Made by a program: the position numbers and the translations under genes. From the NCBI RefSeq assembly GCF_003867075.1, contig NZ_CP032544.1, positions 2,598,001 through 2,662,000 on the forward strand: a DNA stretch of 64,000 nucleotides. The letters run 5' to 3'. Positions 50,485-60,106 of this stretch are shown here, one piece after another. Below the pieces are notes generated by a model. It had not been told where the DNA came from. It saw nothing but the letters and a program-made list of their open reading frames with translations, and did no database searches. Numbering within the stretch: position 1 is the first letter of the stretch; each line of letters opens with the position of its first letter. Origin of the DNA: Tenacibaculum mesophilum. Its GTDB lineage: Bacteria; Bacteroidota; Bacteroidia; Flavobacteriales; Flavobacteriaceae.

Positions 50485-53244
50485 TTAGAATCTATAATTT
50501 AAGTTTAAGAAATAAGTAGTACCTCTACCGTACCAGTATTTATTTCCAAAGGTTGGTGTTCCGTTAGCATTATCGTCTCGTAATTGGTGATAATTTGCAT
50601 TTCTTCCTTGCTCGAAACCACCTGTTTTATATTCTTCGTTGAATAAGTTACTAACACTAGCAAATAAGCCAATGTATTTACCATCGCCTACTTTCCATGA
50701 TTTCCCTCCGATAACGTTTACAACCATATAATCATCAAATTGCTCTTGAGTTAATAATTGTCTAGCTAACACTGGGTCGTAATCTGCAAAAGCAGCTCCG
50801 TCTGCATCACTTATAAAATTAGCAGTTCTTCTAATAGGAGAAACATCTACATAAGCTTCATCCATATAGTTTGCAGTAACGCTAACAAACCAATAATCTG
50901 GGTCTCTATATTCAAAACCAAAAGAATAAGCCTTATGAGGTCCAGCAGCAAGTTTATAACCTTTAAGAGAAGCAAGCCCCATATCTCTTTTACCATCAAC
51001 GAAACCTTCTGTATTAGCGTTTTCGGTAGTAATTACAAGATTTGGGTTATTATTATAGGTGTACTGACCAATATTAGCTGCACCCTTTAATTTAATTGTA
51101 GGAGTAACTTGCGCTTCAATCCCAAACTCAACACCAAAATGTCTTTTATCTATACCAGTTAAGATTTCTTGAATAAATGCCGAAGTATCTCCTCCAATAC
51201 CATCAGCAAAGAAGAATGAAATTTCAGTAGCATCTTTAATATCTGTATAGTAACCTGTAACTCTTGAAGTAATTAAAGGGCTTCTAAAAACATAGCTAAC
51301 ATCTCCAGATAATATTTTTTCACTATTTAATTCAGCAACATCAGCAACTGTAACATTGTTAGCTCTTGAGTTGGCAAAAGAGTTACGCAGAGAAGGTGCT
51401 TTTGTAATATAACCTCCGTTTACATCAATTAAGTGACGACCAGAAATTTTATAGGTTAATCCTCCTTTAGCTCCGTAGTTAAAGAAATCTAACTTATCTG
51501 ATTTTCCGTAAGAGTTAGTTGGAAAGTATCCGTTTTGGAATAAACCTTCTCTTTGGTGTGTAGTATTGTTCGCTTGTCCTGCTACATAAAAATCAACTTT
51601 GTTGTATTTGAACTGTAACTGAGCAAAACCACCATATACTTCAGAATTGAAGATATAGTTGTATTTAAAGCGGTCTCCTAATCCAATTGTTCTATTAGGA
51701 GTTAAAAGATTGCTTTGTTGTTGGTTAAAATTATCACCAAAAGTATTTACATCTAAATAACCTACAGCTCCAAGCATGTCTATTGGAGAAGCAAAGTTTT
51801 CAGACTTTAACTTTCTATATTCACCACTAGCAGTTAGTGTAATATTTTCATTTAACTCTGAAGATAAAATCATATTAGCTGTTAATTGCTGATCATCGTT
51901 TCTATCTTCATATAAAATTACACGAGCATTTTCTGGACTTCCTTGATTTCCAAAGTATAACTCATCCCAATCAATTTGTCCATCATTTTGGAAACCAGTT
52001 AATGATTTGTATGCATTTTCATAATCTGGTCCATTAGGATCTGATAAATACCAGCTTGGTAACTTTCTGTAATACGTAGGGTCAGGATTGTTAGCACCGT
52101 TATAATCTAAACGACTGTTACCTATTTCTCCAAACTGAAAACCAATATTAGTGTTTAATGTAGTGTTTTCAGAAAGGTTCCAATAGTGGTTCAACATAAC
52201 AATTGGTTCGTATAATCTCTTAACTCTTGAGTTTCTGTTTTTGTCTCCTTGTTTTCCCCAATATGAGTTATAACGAATTCCTTTAATATCAAAAACCTCT
52301 TGAGTATTTGGTGAAGATTTTCCTCTTTCGTTCTCTGCAGCAATCACAGTTAAGTTTAAGCTATGAGCATCGTTAATTTGCTTTTCAAGTGACAAAAAGA
52401 TGGAGTTGGCATCGTAAAAAGTACCATCAATATATCCTTCGTTACCAGCTCTTCTACTACCAGAAACAGTTATTGCCCATCCATTAGCTAATAAACCAGA
52501 AGAATATGTTGCCATTAGACGGTGGTTGTAACTTCTATTAGAAGAAGCATAAGAAATACGTCCACCTTCACTATATTCAGAAGCTCTTGTGTTAATATTT
52601 GTAGAACCTAAAACACCACCAAAAGCATAGTTTGAAGGAGTTAGTCCATTACTAAACTCTTGGTTACGCAATACATCGTTTAAACCTCCCCAGTTACTCC
52701 ATTGAGGTCTTCCGTTGTATAGTTTGTTCATTTCAATTCCATTAATCAAAACTTTACCATTTTCAGAATCTAAACCACGTACTCTGTAAAAAGAGCCACT
52801 CCATTCAAAAGCGGCAGTACGTAAATATACATCTCTAGAGGCTTGTAGTAAACCAGAAATGTTATCAGCAGCACTAGTGTCATCATTTAACTCATCATCT
52901 GTAATAGTGATGGTGCTTAAATCTTGATCTTCAGATAAATCTTCATACATAAAGATTGTGCCTAAATTTACTGTTTTTCCAGATAGTTCAACTGGAAAAT
53001 TTTGGGTTTCATACCCGTTTAATGATACCGTTACAATTTGTCTTCCGTTTGGTAAACCATTTAGTGTAAAAGCCCCGCTGGCGTCTGTAGTACTCGAGAC
53101 GCTTACTTCTTTTATACTTACAGAAACACCTTGCATAGGATTTTCAGAATCGCCGTTTATTACAATCCCCTTTACAATGTTCTGTGCATTCAAGCCAAAT
53201 AAACCTGAAAAAAGTAATAACATTGTTATCGTAAAATTTTTCAT
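50485..53244 (-). CDS. TonB-dependent receptor with carboxypeptidase-regulatory-like domain
   Basis: The 919-residue protein has a signal peptide (about 1-20), a carboxypeptidase-regulatory-like domain (about 22-100) and an acidic linker (EDLSEDQDLSTITITDDELNDD). Its plug domain includes YRVRGLDSENGKVLINGIEMN and GGVLGSTNINTRAS, and its barrel ends FLNLNYRF. It imports a scarce nutrient across the outer membrane. It is transcribed from a TAGTTTTG box (53313-53320) with a Pho-box-like repeat upstream, and is followed by the OB/lamin-tail lipoprotein. Nucleic-acid fragments or organic phosphate are guesses from context. Confidence 0.88.
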   Translation of the reverse strand: MKNFTITMLLLFSGLFGLNAQNIVKGIVINGDSENPMQGVSVSIKEVSVSSTTDASGAFTLNGLPNGRQIVTVSLNGYETQNFPVELSGKTVNLGTIFMYEDLSEDQDLSTITITDDELNDDTSAADNISGLLQASRDVYLRTAAFEWSGSFYRVRGLDSENGKVLINGIEMNKLYNGRPQWSNWGGLNDVLRNQEFSNGLTPSNYAFGGVLGSTNINTRASEYSEGGRISYASSNRSYNHRLMATYSSGLLANGWAITVSGSRRAGNEGYIDGTFYDANSIFLSLEKQINDAHSLNLTVIAAENERGKSSPNTQEVFDIKGIRYNSYWGKQGDKNRNSRVKRLYEPIVMLNHYWNLSENTTLNTNIGFQFGEIGNSRLDYNGANNPDPTYYRKLPSWYLSDPNGPDYENAYKSLTGFQNDGQIDWDELYFGNQGSPENARVILYEDRNDDQQLTANMILSSELNENITLTASGEYRKLKSENFASPIDMLGAVGYLDVNTFGDNFNQQQSNLLTPNRTIGLGDRFKYNYIFNSEVYGGFAQLQFKYNKVDFYVAGQANNTTHQREGLFQNGYFPTNSYGKSDKLDFFNYGAKGGLTYKISGRHLIDVNGGYITKAPSLRNSFANSRANNVTVADVAELNSEKILSGDVSYVFRSPLITSRVTGYYTDIKDATEISFFFADGIGGDTSAFIQEILTGIDKRHFGVEFGIEAQVTPTIKLKGAANIGQYTYNNNPNLVITTENANTEGFVDGKRDMGLASLKGYKLAAGPHKAYSFGFEYRDPDYWFVSVTANYMDEAYVDVSPIRRTANFISDADGAAFADYDPVLARQLLTQEQFDDYMVVNVIGGKSWKVGDGKYIGLFASVSNLFNEEYKTGGFEQGRNANYHQLRDDNANGTPTFGNKYWYGRGTTYFLNLNYRF

Positions 53245-53312
53245 AAATGATTGTTTGTAAAATATTTAAATACATTTGTTTCCCATAGCTAAAAAATAAA
53301 GCGAAAGGGAGG

Positions 53313-53352
53313 CAAAACTACGAAAATTCTAATTGTGTTAATATTAAGTTAA
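53313..53352 (-). promoter_or_regulatory. Receptor promoter: TAGTTTTG with Pho-box-like repeat
   Basis: On the minus strand, TTAACTT (53352-53346), four bases and TTAACAC (53341-53335) lie 14 bases upstream of an exact -7 box TAGTTTTG (53320-53313). The repeat takes the place of a -33 element, as in activator-dependent Pho promoters. Confidence 0.55.
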
Positions 53353-53406
53353 AGTTACTAAAAATGGTTTTATGTAAATTATAGATTTTGGCTTGAAAAT
53401 TGTTTT

Positions 53407-53414
53407 TACTTTTG
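53407..53414 (+). promoter_or_regulatory. -7 box (TACTTTTG) for the EEP nuclease gene
   Basis: An exact TAnnTTTG match 19 bases before the start, with TTTTG 16 bases upstream. Confidence 0.5.
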
Positions 53415-53432
53415 TTGCGTAAAATTTATTAA

Positions 53433-54485
53433 ATGAGAAATATAGCTTTATTTTTAGTCTTAACTCTTGTTGTTTTTTCTTCATATGCGCAACAAGGAGC
53501 AAAAAAATATAAAATAAGAACTGTTGGTTTTTATAATTTAGAAAACCTTTTTGATACCGAAAATGATCCTGAAAAGAATGATGAAGCAAGTCCCATCATG
53601 GAAATGAAAGGAGATAAAGAAGAGGTATATATAGATAAAATAGATAAACTTGGAGAAGTTATCTCACAGTTAGGAGCTGAAAAGACAAAAACGAGTCCAG
53701 TAATTTTAGGCGTTGCTGAGGTTGAAAACAAGAAAGTTTTAGAAGATTTAGTAGCATCGGAAAGGTTAAAAAAGAAGCGTTATAGTATTATTCATTTTGA
53801 CTCTCCTGATAAAAGAGGGATTGATGTTGGGTTGTTGTATCAACCACGTTATTTTAAGCCAATTCATTTTGAGGTTTTTAATCCTAATATTTACAGTCAA
53901 AACAGAAAGGTATATACACGCGATATTTTATTAGTATCGGGTTATTTAGATGACGAGTTAATACATGTTATTGTAAATCACTGGCCATCTCGAAGAGGAG
54001 GGGAAGCGAAGAGTAGACCATTGCGTGAAAAAGCCGCTTATAAAGTGAAACAAATTATAGAAAAAATTAAGCTGAACGACCCAAATCCAAAAGTGTTAAT
54101 TATGGGTGATTTTAACGATGATCCTATCAACTCTAGCTTTAAAACTGTTTTACAAACAAAGAGTAAAAAGAAAAATGTAAAAGAAGGAGATATTTATAAC
54201 CCTTATGAAGATATGTTCCGTCGTGGATTTAATACATTAGGGTATAGAGATAATATTAATTTATTTGATCAAATTATGTTTACTTCTCCACTATTAGATA
54301 AGGGAGAAAAAGATTTTTTAACCTATAAAATGTTTAAATCAGGAATCTTTAATAAACGTTTTTTAACACAAAAAAGTGGTCGTTATAAAGGGTATCCTTT
54401 CAGAAGTTTCTCTTATGGAAAGTATACAGGAGGATATAGTGATCACTATCCGGTATATATGTACTTAATTAAAGAAGATAAATAA
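53433..54485 (+). CDS. Secreted endonuclease/exonuclease/phosphatase family protein
   Basis: The 350-residue protein has a signal peptide (1-20) and a complete EEP domain. The metal and catalytic residues fall in FYNLENLFDT (33-42), GVAEVEN (E96), VNHWPSRRGG (181-190, H183), MGDFNDDP (D226, N228) and the final SDHYP (D337, H338). It should hydrolyse phosphodiesters, probably extracellular DNA or a related compound, in the periplasm or outside. It is divergent from the TonB receptor gene, with the Pho-box-like repeat between them. It has no OB or lamin-tail domain itself; these are on the separate lipoprotein. Confidence 0.85.
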   Translation: MRNIALFLVLTLVVFSSYAQQGAKKYKIRTVGFYNLENLFDTENDPEKNDEASPIMEMKGDKEEVYIDKIDKLGEVISQLGAEKTKTSPVILGVAEVENKKVLEDLVASERLKKKRYSIIHFDSPDKRGIDVGLLYQPRYFKPIHFEVFNPNIYSQNRKVYTRDILLVSGYLDDELIHVIVNHWPSRRGGEAKSRPLREKAAYKVKQIIEKIKLNDPNPKVLIMGDFNDDPINSSFKTVLQTKSKKKNVKEGDIYNPYEDMFRRGFNTLGYRDNINLFDQIMFTSPLLDKGEKDFLTYKMFKSGIFNKRFLTQKSGRYKGYPFRSFSYGKYTGGYSDHYPVYMYLIKEDK

Positions 54486-54489
54486 TTAT

Positions 54490-54522
54490 AGAAGGCTTGC
54501 TAATTTTGCAAGCCTTCTTAAT
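54490..54522. terminator. Bidirectional terminator after the EEP nuclease gene
   Basis: An 11-bp stem (AGAAGGCTTGC with GCAAGCCTTCT) overlaps the stop codon of the converging minus-strand gene. Confidence 0.85.
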
Positions 54523-54862
54523 TTCTACATAGCTCATTTAGATAATTATTCATTCTTAGTTGAAATAGTGTGCCTTTTAAAAGGTCGTCTATCTGCCACA
54601 GTTCGACTGAAGAAACTGCCATGCTAACTTTATTAGAAGGTGTTTGTAGTAGAATGGATCTACAGTCTTTACCTTTACTACAAGTAGCGCAGTTTTTTTG
54701 AAGTTTTGAATCAGTAACTTTTTCTAAAAATAATTCAATTTCTTCTTCAGTTAAATGAAACCCTGTATCTCTAAATATTAATTGAACTAGCTTAGAGTTG
54801 TTATCTTTCCAGTGAAATGAAATACCTATGTTGTTGTCGTATATTTTAGTAATTCCGTCCAT
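54518..54862 (-). CDS. Conserved small protein (possibly DUF6686)
   Basis: The 114-residue soluble protein has an N-terminal strand region (GISFHWKDNNSKLVQLIFRDTGFHLTEEE) and a central Cys cluster NCATCSKGKDC. The C-terminal part (VELWQIDDLLKGTLFQLRMNNYL) is helical. I think it matches a Bacteroidota-only family called DUF6686, but this is from memory. The C-x2-C-x5-C cluster may bind a metal. It lies 66 bases beyond the recJ stop, on the same strand... that is, recJ is transcribed from upstream of it only if its start (54862) follows the recJ end (54929). Confidence 0.6.
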   Translation of the reverse strand: MDGITKIYDNNIGISFHWKDNNSKLVQLIFRDTGFHLTEEEIELFLEKVTDSKLQKNCATCSKGKDCRSILLQTPSNKVSMAVSSVELWQIDDLLKGTLFQLRMNNYLNELCRN

Positions 54863-54928
54863 AACTATATTTTATTACCGTAACAAATATATAAGATTAT
54901 TTGGAATTATTCTAAATAAAAGTAGAAG

Positions 54929-56614
54929 CTATTTTAAGTCTTTTAAAATCAATTGTATAGTTGTGTGTCCGTTCCATGTGTTTTCATCTAAAGTATATAC
55001 AATGTCAAAATCGTTTTGAGCGATGGCTATTTTATTTCCTAGACCAAAACCTATGGCATTATATGTTTTTTGGTCTGAACCATAAATAAGGTTTAATTTT
55101 AAATGACTTTTGTCTGCGCCAACTTGTTTACCATATCCATTATCTCTTACTGCTGAAGTAGTAAAAATTGGTTTCATGTTTAGCGGACCAAAAGGTGCCA
55201 TTTGTTGGACTATACGGAAAAACTTAGGTGTAATTTCTGATAGGTCAAGCTCAGCATCAATAGTGATTTCTGGAGTTAACAAGTCTTTATCAATAGTGGC
55301 TTTCACTACTTCTTCAAACTTGTTTTTAAAATTTTCATATTGTTCGGGTAAGAGCGTTAAACCCGCTGCATATTTATGTCCACCAAATTGTTCAATAAAT
55401 TCTGAGCATTCTTCTAAAGCATTATATACATCAAATCCTTTTACAGAGCGAGCTGAGGCAGCTAATTTTTCACCACTTTTAGTAAAAACCAAGGTAGGTC
55501 TGTAGTAAGTTTCAGTTAAACGAGAAGCTACAATACCAATGACTCCTTTGTGCCAATTTTCATCAAAAACTACTGTGGTGTATTCCTCTTGCTCGTTGTT
55601 ATTTTCAATTTGAAGTAAGGCTTCTTGTGTAATTGCTTTGTCCAGTTCTTTTCTGTCAGAATTGAACTTTTCAATTGCAGAAGCAAATTCAACTGCTGAA
55701 TCAAAATCCATTTCGGTTAACAATTCAACAGCGTAGTTTCCGTGTTTCATTCTCCCAGCAGCATTTATCCGCGGAGCGATTATGAAAACAACATCGGTAA
55801 TAGTGAGTTCTTTTTTTTGTAACTGATGAATAATAGCCTTAATACCATTTCTGGGTTGTGAATTGATGACTTGTAATCCGTGATACGCTAATACTCTATT
55901 TTCGCCAGTCATCGGAACAATATCAGCTGCAATTGCAGTAGCTACTAAATCTAAATATGGAATTAAATCGTCAATTGTTTGATTTCTTTTTGAAGCTAAT
56001 GCTTGAATTAATTTAAAACCAACACCACAGCCACACAGTTCATCATATGGATAGTTACAATCTATTTGCTTAGGATTTAAAACAGCAACTGCTTTAGGAA
56101 TTTCATTTCCAGGTTTGTGGTGGTCACAAATAATAAAATCAATATTTTTTTCAGTAGCATAGGCAACTTTATCAATAGCTTTAATTCCGCAGTCTAAAGC
56201 TACGATAAGTGAAAAACCATTATCTTCAGCGAAATCAATTCCTTGAAAAGAAACACCATATCCTTCTTCATATCGATCAGGAATATAGGTTGCAATATTA
56301 GGATGAATTGTTTTTAGGTAAGAAGATAGCAAAGAAACAGCGGTAGTTCCGTCAACATCGTAATCGCCAAAAACTAAAATATTTTCGTTATTAGTAATAG
56401 CAGTTTCTATACGCTGTACAGCAACTTCCATATCTTTCATTAAAAAAGGATCATGTAAATCACTCAATGAAGGACGAAAAAAATGTTTTGCTTCATCAAA
56501 GGTTTCAATACCACGTTGTACTAAAATTTTAGCCAAGGTTGTGTCGATAGATAGTTCTTTGGCTAATTGTTTTACTTTAATAGTGTCTGGTTGCGGTTTT
56601 AATGTCCAGCGCAT
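54929..56614 (-). CDS. recJ: Single-stranded-DNA-specific exonuclease RecJ
   Basis: The 561-residue protein has the DHH phosphoesterase motifs: DYDVDG at 84-89, DCGI at 141-144 and DHHKPG at 164-169. INAAGR lies further along, and a DHHA1 domain contains the GGHKYAAG motif. An OB-fold follows at the C-terminus. It degrades single-stranded DNA 5' to 3' in recombination and repair. Length is normal for the family. Its start lies 21 bases after the OsmC gene stop, so the two may be co-transcribed. Confidence 0.95.
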   Translation of the reverse strand: MRWTLKPQPDTIKVKQLAKELSIDTTLAKILVQRGIETFDEAKHFFRPSLSDLHDPFLMKDMEVAVQRIETAITNNENILVFGDYDVDGTTAVSLLSSYLKTIHPNIATYIPDRYEEGYGVSFQGIDFAEDNGFSLIVALDCGIKAIDKVAYATEKNIDFIICDHHKPGNEIPKAVAVLNPKQIDCNYPYDELCGCGVGFKLIQALASKRNQTIDDLIPYLDLVATAIAADIVPMTGENRVLAYHGLQVINSQPRNGIKAIIHQLQKKELTITDVVFIIAPRINAAGRMKHGNYAVELLTEMDFDSAVEFASAIEKFNSDRKELDKAITQEALLQIENNNEQEEYTTVVFDENWHKGVIGIVASRLTETYYRPTLVFTKSGEKLAASARSVKGFDVYNALEECSEFIEQFGGHKYAAGLTLLPEQYENFKNKFEEVVKATIDKDLLTPEITIDAELDLSEITPKFFRIVQQMAPFGPLNMKPIFTTSAVRDNGYGKQVGADKSHLKLNLIYGSDQKTYNAIGFGLGNKIAIAQNDFDIVYTLDENTWNGHTTIQLILKDLK

Positions 56615-56635
56615 AGCAATTTTATCGAAAATAGA

Positions 56636-57061
56636 TTAGTTATTATGTAAATGAATAGCGGTAGTTACATCAGCAAATTTTCTAAACATTTCCATAACAC
56701 CACAGTATTTCTCTATCGATAAATCTACTGCTTTGTTAATTTTTTTCTCGTCTAAATCACTTCCGTAAAAATGATAATCCACTAAAACTTTATGATAATA
56801 TTTTGGGTGTTCTTCAGTTAATTCACCAGTAACAACAATTTTAAAATCATCAATTTTTACACGCATTTTTTCTAGCATAGGTACGATATCTAAACCAGAA
56901 CAGCCTGCTAACGATGAAAGCATCATAGCTTTAGGTCGTAATCCAGAATTATTGCCACCATGCTCTTCAGAAGTATCAATAACTATTGAGTGTCCACTAG
57001 GGTTGTCACTTTCAAATTGCATGTTTTCTTTCCAAACGGTTGTAACTGTGTTTGTTGCCAT
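56636..57061 (-). CDS. OsmC family peroxiredoxin-like protein
   Basis: The 141-residue protein has the OsmC fold with both reactive cysteines: C54 in LAGCSG and C120 in EKYCGV. It carries the RPKAMMLSSLAGCSG region typical of the YhfA or OsmC-like branch. It probably reduces organic hydroperoxides in the cytoplasm. It lies directly upstream of recJ. An alternative role in sulfur or persulfide handling is possible for this branch. Confidence 0.87.
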   Translation of the reverse strand: MATNTVTTVWKENMQFESDNPSGHSIVIDTSEEHGGNNSGLRPKAMMLSSLAGCSGLDIVPMLEKMRVKIDDFKIVVTGELTEEHPKYYHKVLVDYHFYGSDLDEKKINKAVDLSIEKYCGVMEMFRKFADVTTAIHLHNN

Positions 57062-57181
57062 ATCTTGATAATTTTTTGTTTATTGCGTAAGTAAGTCTGT
57101 GTGTATTTCGACTTAGTACATTTAAATAGTAACACAAACTTACAGTAAAAAGTTAGTATTAAAAACTTAAAAAATAAATCT

Positions 57182-57772
57182 ATGCCTTTAGTAACTCCTT
57201 TAGATCCGAATCATGATGCGGAAACGAAACAATTATCTGATTTTTATAATGAAACCTTAGGTTTTTGTCCGAATTCAGTGTTAACCATGCAACGACGACC
57301 AGAAATTTCCAAAGCATTTATCAATTTAAACAAAGCAGTAATGGCTAATCACGGTCGCGTAACTTCTGCTTTAAAACGGATGATTGCTTGGGTAAGTAGC
57401 AATGCTACAGGTTGTCGTTATTGTCAAGCACATGCAATTCGTGCTGCTGAGCGTTATGGTGCAGAACAAGAACAATTAGATAATATATGGGAATATAAAA
57501 CACACTCTGCCTTTTATGATGCTGAACGTGCTGCGTTAGATTTTTCATTGGCAGCTTCTATGGTTCCAAATATGGTAGATGAAAAGATAAAAGAAGAATT
57601 GTATAAATATTGGGATGAAGGTGAAATAGTTGAAATGTTAGGTGTGATTTCTCTTTTCGGGTATTTAAATCGTTGGAATGATTCTATGGGAACAAGTATT
57701 GAAGATGGTGCGGTTGAAAGTGGTGAACAGTATTTAGGAAAACATGGTTGGGAGAAAGGAAAGCATGTGTAA
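57182..57772 (+). CDS. Carboxymuconolactone decarboxylase / AhpD-like protein
   Basis: The 196-residue helical protein has the redox motif CRYCQAH (C78, C81, H84) of the AhpD-like part of the CMD family. It begins with a segment seen in peroxidase-related proteins (FYNETLGFCPNSVLTMQRRP). It probably acts as an alkylhydroperoxidase or thiol-disulfide protein. It is divergent from the OsmC gene, which may link both to peroxide stress. Confidence 0.83.
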   Translation: MPLVTPLDPNHDAETKQLSDFYNETLGFCPNSVLTMQRRPEISKAFINLNKAVMANHGRVTSALKRMIAWVSSNATGCRYCQAHAIRAAERYGAEQEQLDNIWEYKTHSAFYDAERAALDFSLAASMVPNMVDEKIKEELYKYWDEGEIVEMLGVISLFGYLNRWNDSMGTSIEDGAVESGEQYLGKHGWEKGKHV

Positions 57773-57792
57773 ATTAGATAGAACTATTAGAA

Positions 57793-57826
57793 AATAGAAA
57801 AGCTCGCAATTGCGAGCTTTTCTATT
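57793..57826. terminator. Bidirectional terminator before mscL
   Basis: A perfect palindrome (AATAGAAAAGCTCGCAA with its complement) lies between the convergent CMD and mscL genes. Confidence 0.85.
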
Positions 57827-57841
57827 TAATATTTAATCGGA

Positions 57842-58249
57842 TTACTTTTTTAGTAAATCTCTAATTTCTGCTAATAGTTCTTCTTGACTAGGTCCCTTTG
57901 GAGCTTCTGGAGCAGGTTCTTCTTTTTTCTTCATAGCATTTACTGCTTTTACCACCATAAACATAACAAAAGCTACAATAATAAAATCAATAACATTGGT
58001 TAAAAACTCACCATACATTATAGCAACTTCGCCTGTTACTTTACCAGCTTCATCAGTTACTCCTTCTTTAATTACATACTTTATGTCCTTAAAATTAGCT
58101 TTAAAAATAAGTCCTATTAAAGGAGAAACAATTCCTCCAGTGAAAGAGGTTACTACTTGTTTGAAAGCAGCACCCATTACAAAACCTACTGCAATGTCTA
58201 CTAAATTTCCTTTCATTGCAAAGTCTTTAAACTCTTTGAGCATTCCCAT
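57842..58249 (-). CDS. mscL: Large-conductance mechanosensitive channel
   Basis: The 135-residue protein has the MscL pattern: an amphipathic N-terminus (MLKEFKDFAMKGN), TM1 (LVDIAVGFVMGAAFKQVVTSF) with its Gly-rich pore face, and a periplasmic loop. TM2 (FLTNVIDFIIVAFVMFMVVKAVN) and a C-terminal helix (EELLAEIRDLLKK) follow. It opens under membrane tension to release solutes on osmotic downshock. It lies after alr and tdk on the same strand, a common order in Flavobacteriia. Confidence 0.95.
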   Translation of the reverse strand: MGMLKEFKDFAMKGNLVDIAVGFVMGAAFKQVVTSFTGGIVSPLIGLIFKANFKDIKYVIKEGVTDEAGKVTGEVAIMYGEFLTNVIDFIIVAFVMFMVVKAVNAMKKKEEPAPEAPKGPSQEELLAEIRDLLKK

Positions 58250-58294
58250 ATTTTTGATTTTTAATAGTTAATTGAACTGAAAAATATAAAAAAA

Positions 58295-59398
58295 TTAGCT
58301 CTTAACCAATCTTTTTATACGTTGAGATAAGGCAGTAAGTATTTCATACGAAATAGTTTCACACTTATGAGCCATATATTCTACGTGTTGTTGATGGTTG
58401 AAAATGATAACCTCGTCACCTTCATTACAATCAATTTTAGTAACATCAACCATTATCATATCCATACAAACATTTCCAATGATAGGAGCTGGTTGATTAT
58501 TAATGAACACAAATCCATTTTTATTTCCTAGTTTTCTTGATATACCATCTGCATGTCCTATAGGAATGGTTGCGCTTCGCGTAGGTTGACTAGCAACAAA
58601 AGCTCTATTGTATCCAACTGTTTCACCTGGTTGAACTATATTGATTTGAGAAATTATAGATTTAAGCGTATGTGTATTTTTAAGTTGAGTAGTTTCTTGT
58701 TCATCATTTCCAAAACCATATAAACCTATGCCTAGGCGAACCATGTCAAATTGAGCTTGTGGATAATTGATAATACCAGATGTATTTAAGATATGTATCA
58801 TAGGTTGGTATCCTAAGTGCTCATAAACTTGTTTTACTATGTAAGCAAAGTTATTTATTTGACCTATGGTGAATTCTTGTTCGTTTAAATCTTCACTAGC
58901 TGCTAAATGAGAAAATATAGATTCAACTTTTACATTGTTTGATTTTTTTAGCTCTGCTACAATAGTTGGAACGTCAGTATGCCAAAAGCCTACTCTATTT
59001 AATCCTGTGTTAAATTTTAAATGAATAGGGTAATTCATTAAAGGCTCTTCATCTGCAAGTTTTAAAAAAGCATCGAAGATTTTAAAATTATATAGATTAG
59101 GCTCTAAGCGATATTTAACAATATCTTTTAAGTTTTGAATTTGAGGGTTTAAAACCAAGATAGGCGTTGTAATTCCAGCCTCACGTAAAGCCATTCCCTC
59201 ATTAGAATAAGCAACAGCAAAATAATCAACATGGTCTTGTACAATTTTAGCAATTTCAGTAGACTCACTTCCGTAACCAAAAGCCTTGACAACAACTAAA
59301 ATTTTTGTAGTAGGTTGTAGCTTCTGTTTAAAATAAGCTAAATTGTGTAGTACAGCTTTAGTATTAATTTCTAATACGGTAACATGATTGTTATTCAT
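58295..59398 (-). CDS. alr: Alanine racemase
   Basis: This 367-residue PLP enzyme makes D-alanine for peptidoglycan. The PLP lysine is K38 in [10 protein letters not shown]. The fold-III barrel continues with [12 protein letters not shown] and [11 protein letters not shown]. The catalytic tyrosine lies in VGYNRAF (about 263), and the C-terminal domain holds [10 protein letters not shown]. Its start overlaps the end of tdk by 8 bases, so expression is coupled. The K-A-F-x-Y-G-S form is normal for Bacteroidota. Confidence 0.95.
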   Translation of the reverse strand: MNNNHVTVLEINTKAVLHNLAYFKQKLQPTTKILVVVKAFGYGSESTEIAKIVQDHVDYFAVAYSNEGMALREAGITTPILVLNPQIQNLKDIVKYRLEPNLYNFKIFDAFLKLADEEPLMNYPIHLKFNTGLNRVGFWHTDVPTIVAELKKSNNVKVESIFSHLAASEDLNEQEFTIGQINNFAYIVKQVYEHLGYQPMIHILNTSGIINYPQAQFDMVRLGIGLYGFGNDEQETTQLKNTHTLKSIISQINIVQPGETVGYNRAFVASQPTRSATIPIGHADGISRKLGNKNGFVFINNQPAPIIGNVCMDMIMVDVTKIDCNEGDEVIIFNHQQHVEYMAHKCETISYEILTALSQRIKRLVKS

Positions 59399-60005
59399 TA
59401 GTGCTTTCTTTTTTATTTTGTGTTTCGTGTTCCTTCATGGCTTTGTAATAAGCAGCTCTGCTTAGTGGTTCATACTCTTGAGTTTCGCCCAAAAAAACTA
59501 GATCTTCACTTTGTGCTTTTCTATAACTATAATGGGCTAAGTTTCCTGTGCGAGTACATACGGCATGTACTTTAGTAACATATTCTGCAGTAGCCATTAA
59601 CGCAGGCATTGGTCCAAAAGGTTTACCTTTAAAATCCATGTCCAAACCTGCAACGATAACACGAACTCCTCTATTTGCTAAGTCGTTACAAACAGCTACA
59701 ATTTCATCGTCAAAAAATTGGGCTTCGTCTATTCCAATAACATCAACATCATTGGCTAATAATCTAATATTAGAAGATGCAGGAACAGGTGTTGAACGAA
59801 TACTGTTTTTATTGTGGGAAACTACTTCCTCCTCATCGTATCTTGTGTCAACTGCAGGTTTGAAAATTTCAACACGTTGTTTAGCAAACTGAGCACGTTT
59901 AAGTCTACGAATTAATTCTTCGGTTTTCCCCGAAAACATTGAGCCACAAATTACCTCAATCCAACCAAATTGTTCTGTATGATTTACTGTATTTTCAAGA
60001 AACAT
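59391..60005 (-). CDS. tdk: Thymidine kinase (type II)
   Basis: The 204-residue protein has a Walker A loop GSMFSGKT at 21-28, GIDEAQFF with the catalytic Glu at 94, and the lasso region after C150 (AVCTRTG). Type II kinases normally bind a structural zinc with four cysteines. Here the second Cys position is Thr153, and the C-terminal Cys pair is absent ([10 protein letters not shown]). The enzyme probably folds without zinc. It phosphorylates thymidine for salvage. It heads the tdk-alr-mscL group. Confidence 0.93.
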   Translation of the reverse strand: MFLENTVNHTEQFGWIEVICGSMFSGKTEELIRRLKRAQFAKQRVEIFKPAVDTRYDEEEVVSHNKNSIRSTPVPASSNIRLLANDVDVIGIDEAQFFDDEIVAVCNDLANRGVRVIVAGLDMDFKGKPFGPMPALMATAEYVTKVHAVCTRTGNLAHYSYRKAQSEDLVFLGETQEYEPLSRAAYYKAMKEHETQNKKESTNE

Positions 60006-60106
60006 TTTGTAATTTTAAGCTCTAATTATTGATTTTTGTATTACTTTCGAATGAGGAACAAATTTATTAAAATTTAACAGCAAAAATTAATATCAAACGA
60101 CAACTT

